DNA from: Noviherbaspirillum saxi
GTDB lineage: Bacteria > Pseudomonadota > Gammaproteobacteria > Burkholderiales > Burkholderiaceae_D
Assembly: GCF_003591035.1 (NCBI RefSeq)
Contig: NZ_QYUO01000001.1
Span: forward strand, 682,001-746,000
Direction: 5' to 3'
Length of the DNA stretch: 64,000 bases
A program made the position numbers and the translations under genes. Positions 20,337-29,769 of this stretch are shown one piece after another (positions within the stretch are counted from its first letter, which is position 1; the number at the start of each line of letters is the position of its first letter). Below the pieces are notes generated by a model. It ran no database searches. It was not told the DNA's origin and saw only the letters and a list, made by a program, of their open reading frames with translations.

Positions 20337-22142
20337 ATGTCTATGCGAACCCATTACTGCGGCCTCACCACCGAAGAGCTGCTCGGCCAAACCGTCAGCC
20401 TGTGCGGCTGGGTGCATCGTCGCCGCGACCACGGTGGTGTCATCTTCATCGACTTGCGCGACCGTGAAGGCTTGGTGCAAGTCGTCTGCGACCCGGATCG
20501 CGCCGATGTATTCAAAACCGCTGAAGCGGTACGCAATGAATTTTGCGTACGCATCACCGGCCTGGTCCGCAACCGTCCGGAAGGCACGACCAATGCCAAC
20601 CTGAAGTCGGGCAAGATCGAAGTGCTGGCGCATCAGCTCGAAGTGTTGAACGCATCGGTCACGCCGCCGTTCCAGCTGGACGACGACAACCTGTCCGAGA
20701 CCACCCGACTGACACACCGCGTGCTCGATCTGCGCCGCCCGCAGATGCAGAACAACCTGCGCCTGCGTTACAAGGTCACGATGGAAGTGCGCAAGTTCCT
20801 CGATGCGAACGGCTTCATCGATATCGAAACACCGATGCTGACCAAATCGACGCCGGAAGGCGCGCGCGACTACCTGGTGCCGTCGCGTGTCAACGCCGGC
20901 AACTTCTTCGCGCTGCCGCAGTCGCCGCAGCTGTTCAAGCAGTTGCTGATGGTTGCCAACTTTGACCGCTACTACCAGATCACCAAGTGCTTCCGCGACG
21001 AAGACCTGCGCGCCGACCGTCAGCCGGAATTCACGCAGATCGACTGCGAAACCTCGTTCATGAACGAGCAGGAAATCCGCGACATGTTCGAAGGCATGAT
21101 CCGCGGCGTGTTCAAGAATGCGCTCGATATCGACCTGCCGAACCCGTTCCCAGTCATGGAATATGCGGAAGCGATGGGCCTCTACGGTTCGGACAAGCCC
21201 GACATGCGCGTCAAGCTGCAGTTCACCGATCTGACAGCCGTGATGAAGGATGTCGACTTCAAGGTCTTCTCCGGCGCCGCCAACATGGAAGGCGGCCGCG
21301 TGGTCGGCCTGCGCGTACCGGGCGGCGGCGCGATGCCGCGTTCCGAGATCGATGCCTATACCCAGTTCGTCGCGATCTATGGCGCCAAGGGCCTCGCCTA
21401 CATCAAGGTCAACGAAAAGGCGAAGGGCCGCGACGGCTTGCAGTCGCCTATCGTCAAGAACCTCCATGATGCGGCGCTTGCCCAGATCATCGAGCAGACC
21501 GGCGCGCAGGATGGCGACCTGATCTTCTTCGGCGCCGACAAGGCCAAGGTCGTCAACGATGCGATCGGCGCATTGCGCGTCAAGATCGGCCATAGCGACT
21601 TCGGCAAGAAGAATGGTCTCTTTGAAGAGACCTGGAAGCCACTGTGGGTGATCGACTTCCCGATGTTCGAATACGACGAAGACGGCCAGCGCTATGTCGC
21701 CGCGCACCATCCATTCACGTCGCCCAAGGATGGTCACGAAGACTTGCTGGAAACCGATCCGGGCAAGGCGATCGCCAAGGCCTACGATATGGTGCTCAAC
21801 GGTTGGGAACTGGGCGGCGGTTCGGTCCGTATCCACCGTGCCGATGTGCAGAGCAAGGTCTTCCGCGCGCTCAAGATCGATGCGGAAGAAGCCCAGCTCA
21901 AGTTCGGCTTCCTGCTCGACGCGCTGCAGTACGGCGCGCCGCCGCACGGTGGCCTGGCATTCGGCCTCGACCGCATCGTCACGATGATGACCGGCGCCGA
22001 ATCGATCCGCGACGTGATCGCCTTCCCGAAGACCCAGCGTGCGCAGTGTCTGTTGACACAGGCGCCGTCGGAAGTCGACGAAAAGCAATTGCGCGAACTG
22101 CATATCCGGCTTCGGAGCGTAGAGCCCGCAGTCAAGGCTTGA
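20337..22142 (+). CDS. aspS: Aspartyl-tRNA synthetase
   Basis: This 601-aa class II aminoacyl-tRNA synthetase begins MSMRTHYCG. The order is an OB-fold anticodon-binding domain (about 1-110), catalytic motif 2 around [18 protein letters not shown], a bacterial GAD insertion (about 300-420), and motif 3 [10 protein letters not shown] near residue 545. In many betaproteobacteria AspRS is non-discriminating and works with the GatCAB amidotransferase; this cannot be decided here. The chosen ATG matches the family N-terminus; an upstream frame start at 20283 falls in the palindrome. Confidence 0.97.
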   Translation: MSMRTHYCGLTTEELLGQTVSLCGWVHRRRDHGGVIFIDLRDREGLVQVVCDPDRADVFKTAEAVRNEFCVRITGLVRNRPEGTTNANLKSGKIEVLAHQLEVLNASVTPPFQLDDDNLSETTRLTHRVLDLRRPQMQNNLRLRYKVTMEVRKFLDANGFIDIETPMLTKSTPEGARDYLVPSRVNAGNFFALPQSPQLFKQLLMVANFDRYYQITKCFRDEDLRADRQPEFTQIDCETSFMNEQEIRDMFEGMIRGVFKNALDIDLPNPFPVMEYAEAMGLYGSDKPDMRVKLQFTDLTAVMKDVDFKVFSGAANMEGGRVVGLRVPGGGAMPRSEIDAYTQFVAIYGAKGLAYIKVNEKAKGRDGLQSPIVKNLHDAALAQIIEQTGAQDGDLIFFGADKAKVVNDAIGALRVKIGHSDFGKKNGLFEETWKPLWVIDFPMFEYDEDGQRYVAAHHPFTSPKDGHEDLLETDPGKAIAKAYDMVLNGWELGGGSVRIHRADVQSKVFRALKIDAEEAQLKFGFLLDALQYGAPPHGGLAFGLDRIVTMMTGAESIRDVIAFPKTQRAQCLLTQAPSEVDEKQLRELHIRLRSVEPAVKA

Positions 22143-22160
22143 TGCATAGTCGATAGAGGA

Positions 22161-22192
22161 AAAGGGCGCAGCTTTCTGCGCCCTTTTTTATT
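22161..22192 (+). terminator. Rho-independent terminator after aspS
   Basis: An 11-bp perfect stem, AAAGGGCGCAG / CTGCGCCCTTT, with loop CTTT is followed by a run of T residues. It lies 19 bp after the aspS stop. Confidence 0.92.
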
Positions 22193-22212
22193 TATTGCCG
22201 CGGGCATGGGCC

Positions 22213-22239
22213 TGCATGATCGGTTTTGCATGATCGGTT
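22213..22239. repeat. Tandem 13-bp direct repeat upstream of nudB
   Basis: TGCATGATCGGTT occurs twice at 22213-22225 and 22227-22239, a 14-bp period, about 80 bp before the nudB start. It could be a regulator site or a chance duplication. Confidence 0.5.
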
Positions 22240-22319
22240 ATGATTTTGCAGCGACTGTGACAAGTCCGCAGTCATGGTTTTTGCCAAGCCACAGAGCAAG
22301 CGCCACTTAAGCGATTTAC

Positions 22320-22817
22320 ATGCACAAGCCCTACAAGATCCCCGAATCCGTCCTCGTCGTTATCCACAGTGCCGAACTGGATGTTTTGCTGATCGAGCGC
22401 GCCGACAAGCCCGGCTTCTGGCAATCGGTCACCGGTTCTAAGGATACGGACGACGAAGCTTTGCGCCAGACCGCGATCCGCGAAGTCTTTGAGGAAACCG
22501 GCATTCGCATCGCCGATGAAACTTCGCCCCAGTTCCAGGCATCCAACTTCGTATTGGCCGGCAATCTGTGCGACTGGAAACTCTCTAACGTTTATGAAAT
22601 CTATCCGGTATGGCGTCATCGCTATGCGCCGGGTATCACCAGGAACACCGAGCATGTATTCGGCTTGCGGGTGCCGCGAGAGATTGCGATCATCCTCGCG
22701 CCGCTTGAACATGTGCGGCATATGTGGCTGCCCTACCGCGAAGCAGCCGATAAATGCTTTTCACCGTCGAATGCGGAAGCGATTCTGCAGTTGCCGAAAT
22801 ACAGTACACCCGACTGA
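22320..22817 (+). CDS. nudB: Dihydroneopterin triphosphate diphosphatase (Nudix)
   Basis: This 165-aa Nudix hydrolase most resembles NudB, which removes pyrophosphate from dihydroneopterin triphosphate in folate synthesis. The Nudix box G.....E.......REVFEETGI lies at about residues 40-63. The N-terminus KIPESVLVVI and the WQSVTGS segment fit NudB. It follows the aspS terminator and starts a plus-strand run with the EEP nuclease and ClsB genes, a grouping common in Burkholderiales. Confidence 0.9.
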   Translation: MHKPYKIPESVLVVIHSAELDVLLIERADKPGFWQSVTGSKDTDDEALRQTAIREVFEETGIRIADETSPQFQASNFVLAGNLCDWKLSNVYEIYPVWRHRYAPGITRNTEHVFGLRVPREIAIILAPLEHVRHMWLPYREAADKCFSPSNAEAILQLPKYSTPD

Positions 22818-22902
22818 ACCGCGAGCCGGCCTAACGCGGTCAGTTTAAAAAACGGTATGCGGCCGCTCGCCCGGCCCGTTGCCTGAAAACCAGAATGACG
22901 GA

Positions 22903-23697
22903 ATGAAACTTCGGATCGCAACGTACAACATACACAAAGGCGTCAGCTCGCTGCGCAGCATGCCACGGGTGCATGCACTGAAGCAGGCACTGGCTTCGAT
23001 GGAAGCCGATATCCTGTTTTTGCAGGAAGTCCAGGGACGGCACGACAAATTCGCCACCAGGCATGCATCGCTGTGGCCGGAGCAGGAGCAGCACCAGTTC
23101 CTCGCCGGCGATTCCCATCAAGCGGTGTACGGCATGAATGCAGTGTATGACCACGGTCATCATGGCAACGCATTGCTGAGCCGCTATCCGATTCTGTCGT
23201 CGACCAATCAGGACGTGTCGGACCATGCATACGAAGCGCGCGGCATCCTGCGCTGCGTGGTCGATACGCCCCAAACGCAACTGCATTGTTATGTCATTCA
23301 TCTCGGCTTGTTCGCGGGCAGCCGCAAGCGCCAGACGGAGGCCCTGATCGAAGCGGTCGCCAAATCGTCGCCGTCCGATGCGCCGCTGATCATCGCCGGC
23401 GATTTCAACGACTGGACGAACCAGTTGAGCGCGACGCTGCGCAACCGGCTTGGCGTTACCGAAGTGTTTGACGATAATCTGCCGACTCGCGGTTTTGGTG
23501 CCTACCTGCGCACACTGAGCGGACGCGGTCCCAAGATGAAGCCGGCCCGCACCTTTCCCGCAGCCTTGCCCTGGCTGCGCCTAGACCGCATTTATGTGCG
23601 CGGCCTGCACATAGAAACCGCGGAAGTGTTGCACGGCGCGTTGTGGGCAAAACTTTCCGATCACGCACCGATTGTCGCGTCGCTTGAACTGAAATGA
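22903..23697 (+). CDS. Endonuclease/exonuclease/phosphatase family protein
   Basis: This 264-aa metal-dependent hydrolase belongs to the EEP superfamily. Motifs in order are ATYNIHKG near residue 5, DILFLQEVQ near 38, a central GDFNDW around 167-172, and a C-terminal SDHAPIVA near 253. These supply the catalytic Asn, Glu, Asp and His residues. The start MKLRIATYN fits the family; an upstream in-frame start at 22879 only adds eight residues. Substrate may be a nucleic acid or a phosphoester. It precedes clsB by 62 bp, suggesting a shared function at the membrane or simple cotranscription. Confidence 0.9.
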   Translation: MKLRIATYNIHKGVSSLRSMPRVHALKQALASMEADILFLQEVQGRHDKFATRHASLWPEQEQHQFLAGDSHQAVYGMNAVYDHGHHGNALLSRYPILSSTNQDVSDHAYEARGILRCVVDTPQTQLHCYVIHLGLFAGSRKRQTEALIEAVAKSSPSDAPLIIAGDFNDWTNQLSATLRNRLGVTEVFDDNLPTRGFGAYLRTLSGRGPKMKPARTFPAALPWLRLDRIYVRGLHIETAEVLHGALWAKLSDHAPIVASLELK

Positions 23698-23759
23698 GCC
23701 GCCCATAACTGGACGCGATAAAATCGCAGCGTACATATCACCAAGGGGTTTCCGCGGTT

Positions 23760-24926
23760 ATGCGTCCGGTTGAATTCATCGCCCATAACAGAGTCGGACT
23801 TCTTCATTGCGGCGCGGAATTTTTCCCCGCACTGATTGGCGCTATTGACAACGCGCGTTTCGAAGTCTTCCTCGAAACCTACATCTTCACGCTCGACGCC
23901 ACCGGCCTGCAGGTGAAGGATGCGCTGGTGCGCGCCGCAGCGCGCGGCGTTGCCGTCAATGTCATCACCGACTGGGTCGGTACCGGGCATCGGCACTCGG
24001 CCGAACTGAACAAGCGATTGCAAAAGGGCGGCGTCAATTATCGTGTGTTCAACGCCTGGTGTCGTCGCGGCGTTGCCCGTACCCATCGCAAGATGTGCGT
24101 GGTCGATCGCGAAGTCGCGTTTCTGGGCGGCTTGAATATCAACGACGACTATATCTCCGATGACGGCTTTGCGATTCCGCTGCCTGCGCCGCGCTGGGAT
24201 TTCGCGGTGCGCATCCATGGGCCGCTGGTCGCTGCCATTCATGAAGAATTGCAGTCGCAATGGCGGCTGCTCAATGGCCTGCATTTGCGTTTTCGCTGGG
24301 AGCGGTTTCGCGATCGCCGCATAGCCAACCCTATCATCGAAGATGGCGCCGCGATGGCGGCGCTGGTGTTGCGCGATAACCTGCGCAATCGCCGCACCAT
24401 ACAGCGTACCTACCTGAAGGCGCTGGGCAATGCGCACCACCGGGCGGTGCTTGCCAATCCGTATTTCGCGCCGGGTCGCAAGCTGCGCGACGGACTTGCC
24501 GCCGCCGCGCGCCGCGGTGTCGACGTCACCTTGCTGATCGGAGTAGGCCAGTTTCGCATCCAGGATGCGGTGGCCCATTCGTTTTACCCCAAGCTGCTCA
24601 AGAGCGGTGTGCGGGTGGTCGAATATCGCAAGACGCAATTGCATGGCAAGGTCGCGGTCATCGACGACGACTGGGCCACGGTGGGATCAAGCAACTGGGA
24701 TGGATTGAGCCTGTTCGTCAATCACGAAGCCAACGTCGTGGTGCGCGAACCGAAGTTTGCCCATGCGCTGCGCGTGCATATCGAAAATGCGATCGATGAG
24801 GGCGTTACGATACGCATGGAAGATTACGTCAACATTCCCTGGTATGAGCGTGCGTGGTACGGCGCCGCGTATTTCCTATACAAGAGTATTTTGCGCATCA
24901 TTACCCTTGGCCGCTATGTCGAGTAA
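23760..24926 (+). CDS. clsB: Cardiolipin synthase B (phospholipase D-type)
   Basis: This 388-aa protein has two HKD motifs: HxKxxxxD at His109/Lys111/Asp116 in THRKMCVVD, and LHGKVAVIDDD near residue 294. Each is followed by the expected GG/GS-N segment (GGLN, GSSN). The arrangement matches ClsB-type cardiolipin synthases, which join two phosphatidylglycerol molecules or related phospholipids at the inner membrane. The N-terminal membrane helices of ClsA are absent. It follows the EEP nuclease gene on the same strand. It is convergent with the MocR regulator, with 17 bp between their ends. Confidence 0.92.
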   Translation: MRPVEFIAHNRVGLLHCGAEFFPALIGAIDNARFEVFLETYIFTLDATGLQVKDALVRAAARGVAVNVITDWVGTGHRHSAELNKRLQKGGVNYRVFNAWCRRGVARTHRKMCVVDREVAFLGGLNINDDYISDDGFAIPLPAPRWDFAVRIHGPLVAAIHEELQSQWRLLNGLHLRFRWERFRDRRIANPIIEDGAAMAALVLRDNLRNRRTIQRTYLKALGNAHHRAVLANPYFAPGRKLRDGLAAAARRGVDVTLLIGVGQFRIQDAVAHSFYPKLLKSGVRVVEYRKTQLHGKVAVIDDDWATVGSSNWDGLSLFVNHEANVVVREPKFAHALRVHIENAIDEGVTIRMEDYVNIPWYERAWYGAAYFLYKSILRIITLGRYVE

Positions 24927-24943
24927 TCGCGGACAATTTCGAG

Positions 24944-26437
24944 TCAGGCAAGAATCCGGGACAGCTGCGTCATGCCGTGACGGATATCGCCGGGCGCCAG
25001 TGCACTGAATCCCATCACGAAGCCATGGCGTTGATCAGTGCCGCGATACAGCCGCGACAGCAAGGGCAGGTCGATACCGGCGTCGGCCGCAATGCCTGCC
25101 AGGCGCTTGTCCGACAGGCGCTGATCAGCCAGCAGGCAGGAAGTCTGCAACCCGCCTTGCGAAGCCTGGGGCAAGAGGCGGTTCTCGGCATGGCGCTGCA
25201 GCTCTTCCATGAAGATGTCGCGCCGCGCCCGATACAGCTCGCGCATGCGCCGTACATGCGCCATGAAATGACCTTCGCGCATGAAGTCGGCCAGTACCGC
25301 CTGCATCAAGGGCGAGGTATGGCCATCCACCTGGCTGCGCGCCATCACGAACGCGTTCACCATCGGTTTCGGCACCACCAGATAGGCGATCCGCGCGCCG
25401 GGAAACAGGACCTTGGAAAAGGTGCCGATATAGAGCACCCGCTGCTGCCGGTCGAGTCCGTGGATCGCCGCCACCGGGCGGCTGTCATAGTGGAATTCGC
25501 TGTCATAGTCGTCTTCCACGATCCATCCGTTGTCGCGGCAGGCCCATTCTATGAGCTGCAGGCGGCGCGACAGGCTCAGCGTGGCGCCGAGCGGATACTG
25601 ATGAGAGGGCGTGACATAGGCCAGCCTGGCCTGTGCATTCATGCTCAGCGCCTGGTCGATCACCATGCCATCCGCGTCCACCGGCACCGGCACCAGCGTG
25701 GCGCCCGCACCGCTGAAGGCAGTCTGTGCGCCGCGATAGCCGGGGTCTTCCATCCACACCGCGTCGCCTTCATCGAGCATCATCATCGCCACCAGCGTCA
25801 GTGCCTGTTGCGAGCTGGTCAGTACGATCACTTGGTCGGCATCGCAGTCGACGCCGCGCGACAGGCACAGGTATTGTGCAATCGCTTCGCGCAGCAACGG
25901 CAATCCCTGCTGGTCGCCGTAGCCCATCCACGCGAGCGGCTCATGGCGGGCATGGCGCGACAGCAAGCGTTGCCATACGGCGGCGGGAAAGCTGTCGAGC
26001 GCCGGCATCCCGGCAGAGAATGCGCGTATCTCGCGTGCATCGATACAGCCGCCCATGAGCGCGATTTGCTGACCGCGCCGCGACAGGCTTGCCAGCGATA
26101 CAGCCTGGAGACCGGTCGCGGACGACGGCGACAAGGGGTGGCCATCGGTCTCCGGTGCAGCTCCCTTGCGTACGAAACTGCCATTCCCCGTCTGGCGCAC
26201 CAGATAACCTTCCTCTTCGAGCTGCGCATACGCCGTTTCGGCGGTGCTGCGCGACAAGGCAAGATCCGCGGCCAGCGCGCGCGTCGACGGCAATCGCTCG
26301 CCCGAGGGCAAGGTGCCGTCAAGGATCGCGCTGCGTATCGCCCGGTAAAGCCGGGTCGACAATGCCATGCGCGCATCGCCGCTTTGTTCGAGCAGGGTGA
26401 GCAGCACCCCGGCGACGGGACGAGAAACGGTCAGCAT
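24944..26437 (-). CDS. MocR/GabR-type regulator (GntR HTH fused to aminotransferase fold)
   Basis: This 497-aa protein joins an N-terminal GntR winged helix-turn-helix (about 20-90, LPSTRALAADLALSRSTAETAY) to a class I PLP-dependent aminotransferase domain. The PLP lysine is in GTFSKVLFPGARIAYL. MocR proteins act as PLP-sensing transcription regulators rather than metabolic enzymes. I use the ATG at 26437. A longer frame from 26542 would run through the divergent intergenic promoter and has no family-like sequence. No ribosome-binding site is visible, so the mRNA could be leaderless. It likely controls the divergent rhodanese gene, itself, or both. Confidence 0.9.
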   Translation of the reverse strand: MLTVSRPVAGVLLTLLEQSGDARMALSTRLYRAIRSAILDGTLPSGERLPSTRALAADLALSRSTAETAYAQLEEEGYLVRQTGNGSFVRKGAAPETDGHPLSPSSATGLQAVSLASLSRRGQQIALMGGCIDAREIRAFSAGMPALDSFPAAVWQRLLSRHARHEPLAWMGYGDQQGLPLLREAIAQYLCLSRGVDCDADQVIVLTSSQQALTLVAMMMLDEGDAVWMEDPGYRGAQTAFSGAGATLVPVPVDADGMVIDQALSMNAQARLAYVTPSHQYPLGATLSLSRRLQLIEWACRDNGWIVEDDYDSEFHYDSRPVAAIHGLDRQQRVLYIGTFSKVLFPGARIAYLVVPKPMVNAFVMARSQVDGHTSPLMQAVLADFMREGHFMAHVRRMRELYRARRDIFMEELQRHAENRLLPQASQGGLQTSCLLADQRLSDKRLAGIAADAGIDLPLLSRLYRGTDQRHGFVMGFSALAPGDIRHGMTQLSRILA

Positions 26438-26460
26438 AAATAGTATGGTCGCGTCGGTGG

Positions 26461-26486
26461 AATTGGTATGAAATGACAAACCAATT
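26461..26486. promoter_or_regulatory. Inverted-repeat operator candidate between MocR and rhodanese genes
   Basis: AATTGGT (26461-26467) and ACCAATT (26480-26486) form a 7-bp dyad separated by 12 bp in the divergent gap. ATACCA-like hexamers (TGGTAT at 26464-26469, ATACCA at 26491-26496) resemble the kind of half-site used by the MocR protein GabR, but here they are inverted. No regulator has been shown to bind. Confidence 0.45.
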
Positions 26487-26540
26487 GACGATACCATGTT
26501 TGCATCTTCCTGATTCACCATTGCAAAGAAAGGATGCACC

Positions 26541-26936
26541 ATGCAGGCACAGCTGCAACATTACCTCGACAAGCTGGCATATGAAATCGATTCCTCGGAC
26601 TTGAATGCCGCACTCAAAGCCAACGAGAAGATCATCGTGATCGATACGCGCTCCGCCGAGGTGTATGCGATCGAGCACATCCCCGGTGCGATCAATGTGC
26701 CGCACCGGACCATGTCCGAAGCGAGCACCGTGCAGCTGGACCGCGATGCGCTGATCGTCACCTATTGCGATGGCATAGGCTGCAATGCATCGACCAAGGG
26801 CGCGCTCAACATGACGCGTCTCGGGTTCAAGGTCAAGGAATTGATGGGCGGGCTGGACTGGTGGAAGCGCGACGGATATCCGACTTCCGGCACGCAAGGC
26901 TCGCAGGGAAACAGCGAGATCCTCTGCGGGTGTTAA
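26541..26936 (+). CDS. Rhodanese-like sulfurtransferase domain protein
   Basis: This 131-aa single-domain rhodanese has the N-terminal pattern VIDTRSAEVYAIEHIPGAINVPH. The active-site Cys76 sits in the loop YCDGIGCN, with a second cysteine at 81. Such proteins transfer sulfane sulfur; the physiological acceptor is unknown. A clear AAAGGA ribosome-binding site precedes the ATG. It is divergent from the MocR gene and convergent with the LysR gene. The two convergent stop codons share the palindrome TTAA at 26933-26936. Confidence 0.92.
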   Translation: MQAQLQHYLDKLAYEIDSSDLNAALKANEKIIVIDTRSAEVYAIEHIPGAINVPHRTMSEASTVQLDRDALIVTYCDGIGCNASTKGALNMTRLGFKVKELMGGLDWWKRDGYPTSGTQGSQGNSEILCGC

Positions 26937-27850
26937 CCTGGCGAACTCGGGTCACTGGCGGCTTCCGCCATGATCCAGTCGCAAAAGGCGCGCACCGCCG
27001 GCTTGGCTTCGGCTTCCGCCGGACGCAGCAAATGGAAACGGTAGGGCCCCAGCACGCGCTGTGGAAACAGCCTCACCAGCCGTTCGCTGCGCAAATCTTC
27101 GGCGATGAAGGGTTCGGATGCGATCGCCACGCCCTGGTGATTGGCGGCCGCCTCCAGCGTCAGGTAGGTGTGCGAAAAACTCGGCCGCATGCTGCCGGTG
27201 TAATTGACGCCGAAGTGGCGCAGCCATTGCTTCCAGTTCAGTTCATGCGGGATGCGCGGTTCCAACTCGTCGTGCAGCAGTGGAAAACGCAGCAGGTCGA
27301 CTGGCTCCTGCAGGTCCGGCGCGGCCTTCTTGAACGCCGGACTGCAGACCGCGGAAAACCACTCTTCCATCAGCAGATCGGCTTTCAGTCCCGGGTAGGG
27401 GCCGGTTCCCAGCCGTATCGCGACATCCACGCCTTCATGCAAAAAGTTAACGGGATGAATCGATGCCAGCACCCGCATGTCGATTTCCGGATGGCGTTCA
27501 CGCAATCTCCCCAGGCGCGGCAACAGCCAGCGCGTCACCAGTGAAGGTACCGAAGTCACGGTCACCACTCTGTCGTCGCCATGCCGGCGCACCGCTTCCG
27601 ACGCTTCCATCAAGCCATTGAGCAGGGGACGCAATCTTTCCGCATATTGACGCCCGGCGGGCGTGAGGATGACACCGCGCGCCATGCGCTGGAACAGGGT
27701 GACTCCCAGCCAGCTTTCCAACTGCTTCACCTGATGCGCGACGGCGCCGGCTGACACATGCAGTTCTTCTCCGGCAGCTTGGAAGCCGCCATGGCGGGCG
27801 GCGGCTTCGAATGCGCGCACGGCGGGTAAGGGGGGAAGGCGATATTCCAT
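26933..27850 (-). CDS. LysR-family regulator, GcvA-like
   Basis: This 305-aa LTTR has an N-terminal winged HTH (about 6-65, AFEAAARHGGFQAAGEELHVSAGAVAHQVKQLE) and a C-terminal periplasmic-binding-like effector domain from about 90. The LPPLPAVRAFEAAARH opening is typical of the GcvA/AmpR-like subgroup. It is divergent from an EamA transporter gene across 135 bp. LTTRs usually bind such shared regions, so it probably controls that transporter. Its effector is unknown. Confidence 0.9.
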   Translation of the reverse strand: MEYRLPPLPAVRAFEAAARHGGFQAAGEELHVSAGAVAHQVKQLESWLGVTLFQRMARGVILTPAGRQYAERLRPLLNGLMEASEAVRRHGDDRVVTVTSVPSLVTRWLLPRLGRLRERHPEIDMRVLASIHPVNFLHEGVDVAIRLGTGPYPGLKADLLMEEWFSAVCSPAFKKAAPDLQEPVDLLRFPLLHDELEPRIPHELNWKQWLRHFGVNYTGSMRPSFSHTYLTLEAAANHQGVAIASEPFIAEDLRSERLVRLFPQRVLGPYRFHLLRPAEAEAKPAVRAFCDWIMAEAASDPSSPG

Positions 27851-27985
27851 TCAAGGCTCAATTTAATTAGGGCTTGCATCGAAGAATATTGATTTGTGAG
27901 GTTCAAGGCAAGACCATAAACTTCTTCGATCCGATTTGAGATCCTATTCGACCCTCAATCATTTTTACCCTGAAAGGATGTGAGC

Positions 27986-28867
27986 ATGTCTCGCGCCGCC
28001 GCCATCGCCCTGATCCTGCTGTCTGCCTTCGGTTTCGGCAGCATGGCCATTTTTGCCAATATGGCCTATGCCGCCGGCGTTACCCCGAGCATGCTGTTGA
28101 CACTGCGTTTCGCCATTGCAGTGGCGCTGCTGTTGCCGGTTCTGCTGATGCGCGGCATCAAGCTGCCGCGCGCGCGAACCATGGCCGGGCTTGCGGTAAT
28201 GGGGACCTTGTACACCGCGCAATCGCAGTCCTACTTCACGGCGCTCATGCATGCGAGCAGCGGCCTGGTTGGCTTGCTGCTGTATGTTTATCCGGTACTG
28301 GTGACGGCGCTTGCCGTTACCTTCGGATCTGAAAAGCTTGACCGGCGTACTTTCGTGCTGCTGATTGCCGCGATTGCCGGCATGGCCATCATGCTTGGCG
28401 GCGATTTGCAGGGCCAGCCGTTGGGGATCGTTCTGGGCCTGGCCGCCGCCGCCATCTATGCGGTGTATATCCTGCTCGGCGGCCGCATCATGGAAGGCAC
28501 CGATCCCCTGGTCGGCACGCTGGTGATCATGAGCGCCGCAGCGATGGGCAACGGCATGTTCGCATTAGCCGAAGGCGCGGCCCTGCCGACATCGATGACC
28601 GCATGGCTAGGCATCGGAGCCATCGCGGTGGCTTCGCTGATCGCTGTCGCGTCTTTCTTGGTCGGCATCAAATATGTCGGTGCATCGCAGGCATCGATCA
28701 TTTCAACGCTGGAACCGGTGATCACCCTTTGCCTGGGCGTGGTGCTTCTTGCCGAAACCGTCAGCAGCGGGCAGTTGATCGGAGGCGCGATGGTGCTGGC
28801 CGCCGTGGTCATGCTCGCAATGCGGCCGCGTACGCCAGTCACGGGACAGGAGTGTGCGGCAGGATAG
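27986..28867 (+). CDS. EamA-family (DMT superfamily) transporter
   Basis: This 293-aa protein has ten hydrophobic segments in two EamA repeats (about 5-135 and 150-285), the layout of drug/metabolite exporters. Substrate is unknown; relatives export amino acids or other metabolites. The ATG at 27986 has a GAAAGGA site at 7-8 bp. A GTG at 27980 in the same frame is too close to that site. It is divergent from the GcvA-like regulator at 26933-27850. Confidence 0.9.
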   Translation: MSRAAAIALILLSAFGFGSMAIFANMAYAAGVTPSMLLTLRFAIAVALLLPVLLMRGIKLPRARTMAGLAVMGTLYTAQSQSYFTALMHASSGLVGLLLYVYPVLVTALAVTFGSEKLDRRTFVLLIAAIAGMAIMLGGDLQGQPLGIVLGLAAAAIYAVYILLGGRIMEGTDPLVGTLVIMSAAAMGNGMFALAEGAALPTSMTAWLGIGAIAVASLIAVASFLVGIKYVGASQASIISTLEPVITLCLGVVLLAETVSSGQLIGGAMVLAAVVMLAMRPRTPVTGQECAAG

Positions 28868-28951
28868 CAATTCTGCCGCAGGCGTCGACACGGGCAGGGG
28901 CGGCGCTATACTGCCCTTACCGTGCCATCTTTCTCGCCCCGATCGCCTGCC

Positions 28952-29266
28952 ATGTCTTTCGATAGTGTCCAGCTGGACAAATTGCGCGCCGCCCGTCATA
29001 TCGCCGTATTTACCGGTGCGGGCGTATCCGCCGAAAGCGGCATCTGGGCAACATTCCGGGCCGAGAATCCGGCAACGCCGGAAGCCATTCGTCGCGCTCC
29101 GGTCACCGTCTGGAACTGGTATGCGCATTCATGCGGGCGTACCGTGGTACAAATCAATCCTGAACCGACCAGCCATGGCGACATTGCACCATATGTGTTG
29201 CGCGGCAGGGCTGGCGAGCTGCTGCCCAGGCTGCTCAACGCAGCATGGCCCGAACTGGCAAGCTGA
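28952..29266 (+). pseudogene. Internally deleted sirtuin (Sir2-type NAD-dependent deacylase remnant)
   Basis: This 104-codon frame carries both ends of a Sir2 protein but not its middle. Residues 1-31 match the sirtuin start, with the NAD-binding GAGVSAESGI. The next residues are WATFRAENPATPEA, so the PTFRD-type loop that normally follows GI is absent. After VWNWYA the frame jumps to RTVVQINPEPT and LRGRAGELLPRLL, the normal sirtuin C-terminus. The catalytic histidine, the Zn-binding cysteines and most of the Rossmann core (roughly 130 residues) are missing. Both deletions keep the frame. No clear ribosome-binding site precedes it. It is probably non-functional as a deacylase, though a stable short protein is not excluded. 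Confidence 0.8.
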
Positions 29267-29287
29267 ATTTTTTCAGGGAGGCACCCA

Positions 29288-29692
29288 ATGGATACCGATG
29301 AACAAGCCATCCGAAAACTTTTTTCCGACTGGCACAACGCGACCGCGAACGGCAATGTAGAGGCCTTGGGTCCGCTGATGTCGGACGATGTCATCTTTCT
29401 GACGCCGGGACAGCCTCCCATGCGTGGCAGGGAAGCCTTTCTGGACGCATTTCGCGAGGGTTTGCAGCAGTTCCGTATCGAACCGGAAGGTACGATCGAA
29501 GAATTGCAGATCATGGGCAAGCTGGCGTATTGCTGGACTCATCTTTGCGTCAACGTCACGCCGCTCCGCAATGGTTTGCCGATGCGCCGATGCGGCAATA
29601 CGCTGACGATCTTCCGGAAACAAGCCGATGGCCGCTGGGTGTTGATCCGCGATGCCAACCTGCTGACGTCGCAACCTGCATCGCCGGGCTGA
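29288..29692 (+). CDS. SgcJ/EcaC-type NTF2-like (DUF4440) protein
   Basis: This 134-aa protein fits the NTF2-like/SnoaL fold. An N-terminal helix DEQAIRKLFSDWHNATANGN is followed by LMSDDVIFLTPGQPPMRGREAF and a C-terminal R....GRWVLIRDANL. The family (DUF4440, SgcJ/EcaC) includes small enzymes and ligand-binding proteins, and no catalytic role can be given from sequence. A GGGAGG ribosome-binding site lies about 7 bp before the ATG. It follows the broken sirtuin gene by 21 bp on the same strand. Confidence 0.85.
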   Translation: MDTDEQAIRKLFSDWHNATANGNVEALGPLMSDDVIFLTPGQPPMRGREAFLDAFREGLQQFRIEPEGTIEELQIMGKLAYCWTHLCVNVTPLRNGLPMRRCGNTLTIFRKQADGRWVLIRDANLLTSQPASPG

Positions 29693-29769
29693 CCGGAACT
29701 GCGTCCGCAGGCGCATTCGCTTTTCTCTCCGATGTTTTCCCCCGGCCGGCTCACGCCGGCCGCCTGTCC

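Noticed and set aside
20304..22103. 599-codon frame antisense to aspS
   Set aside because: It mirrors aspS, a certain gene, and its product has no recognisable family.
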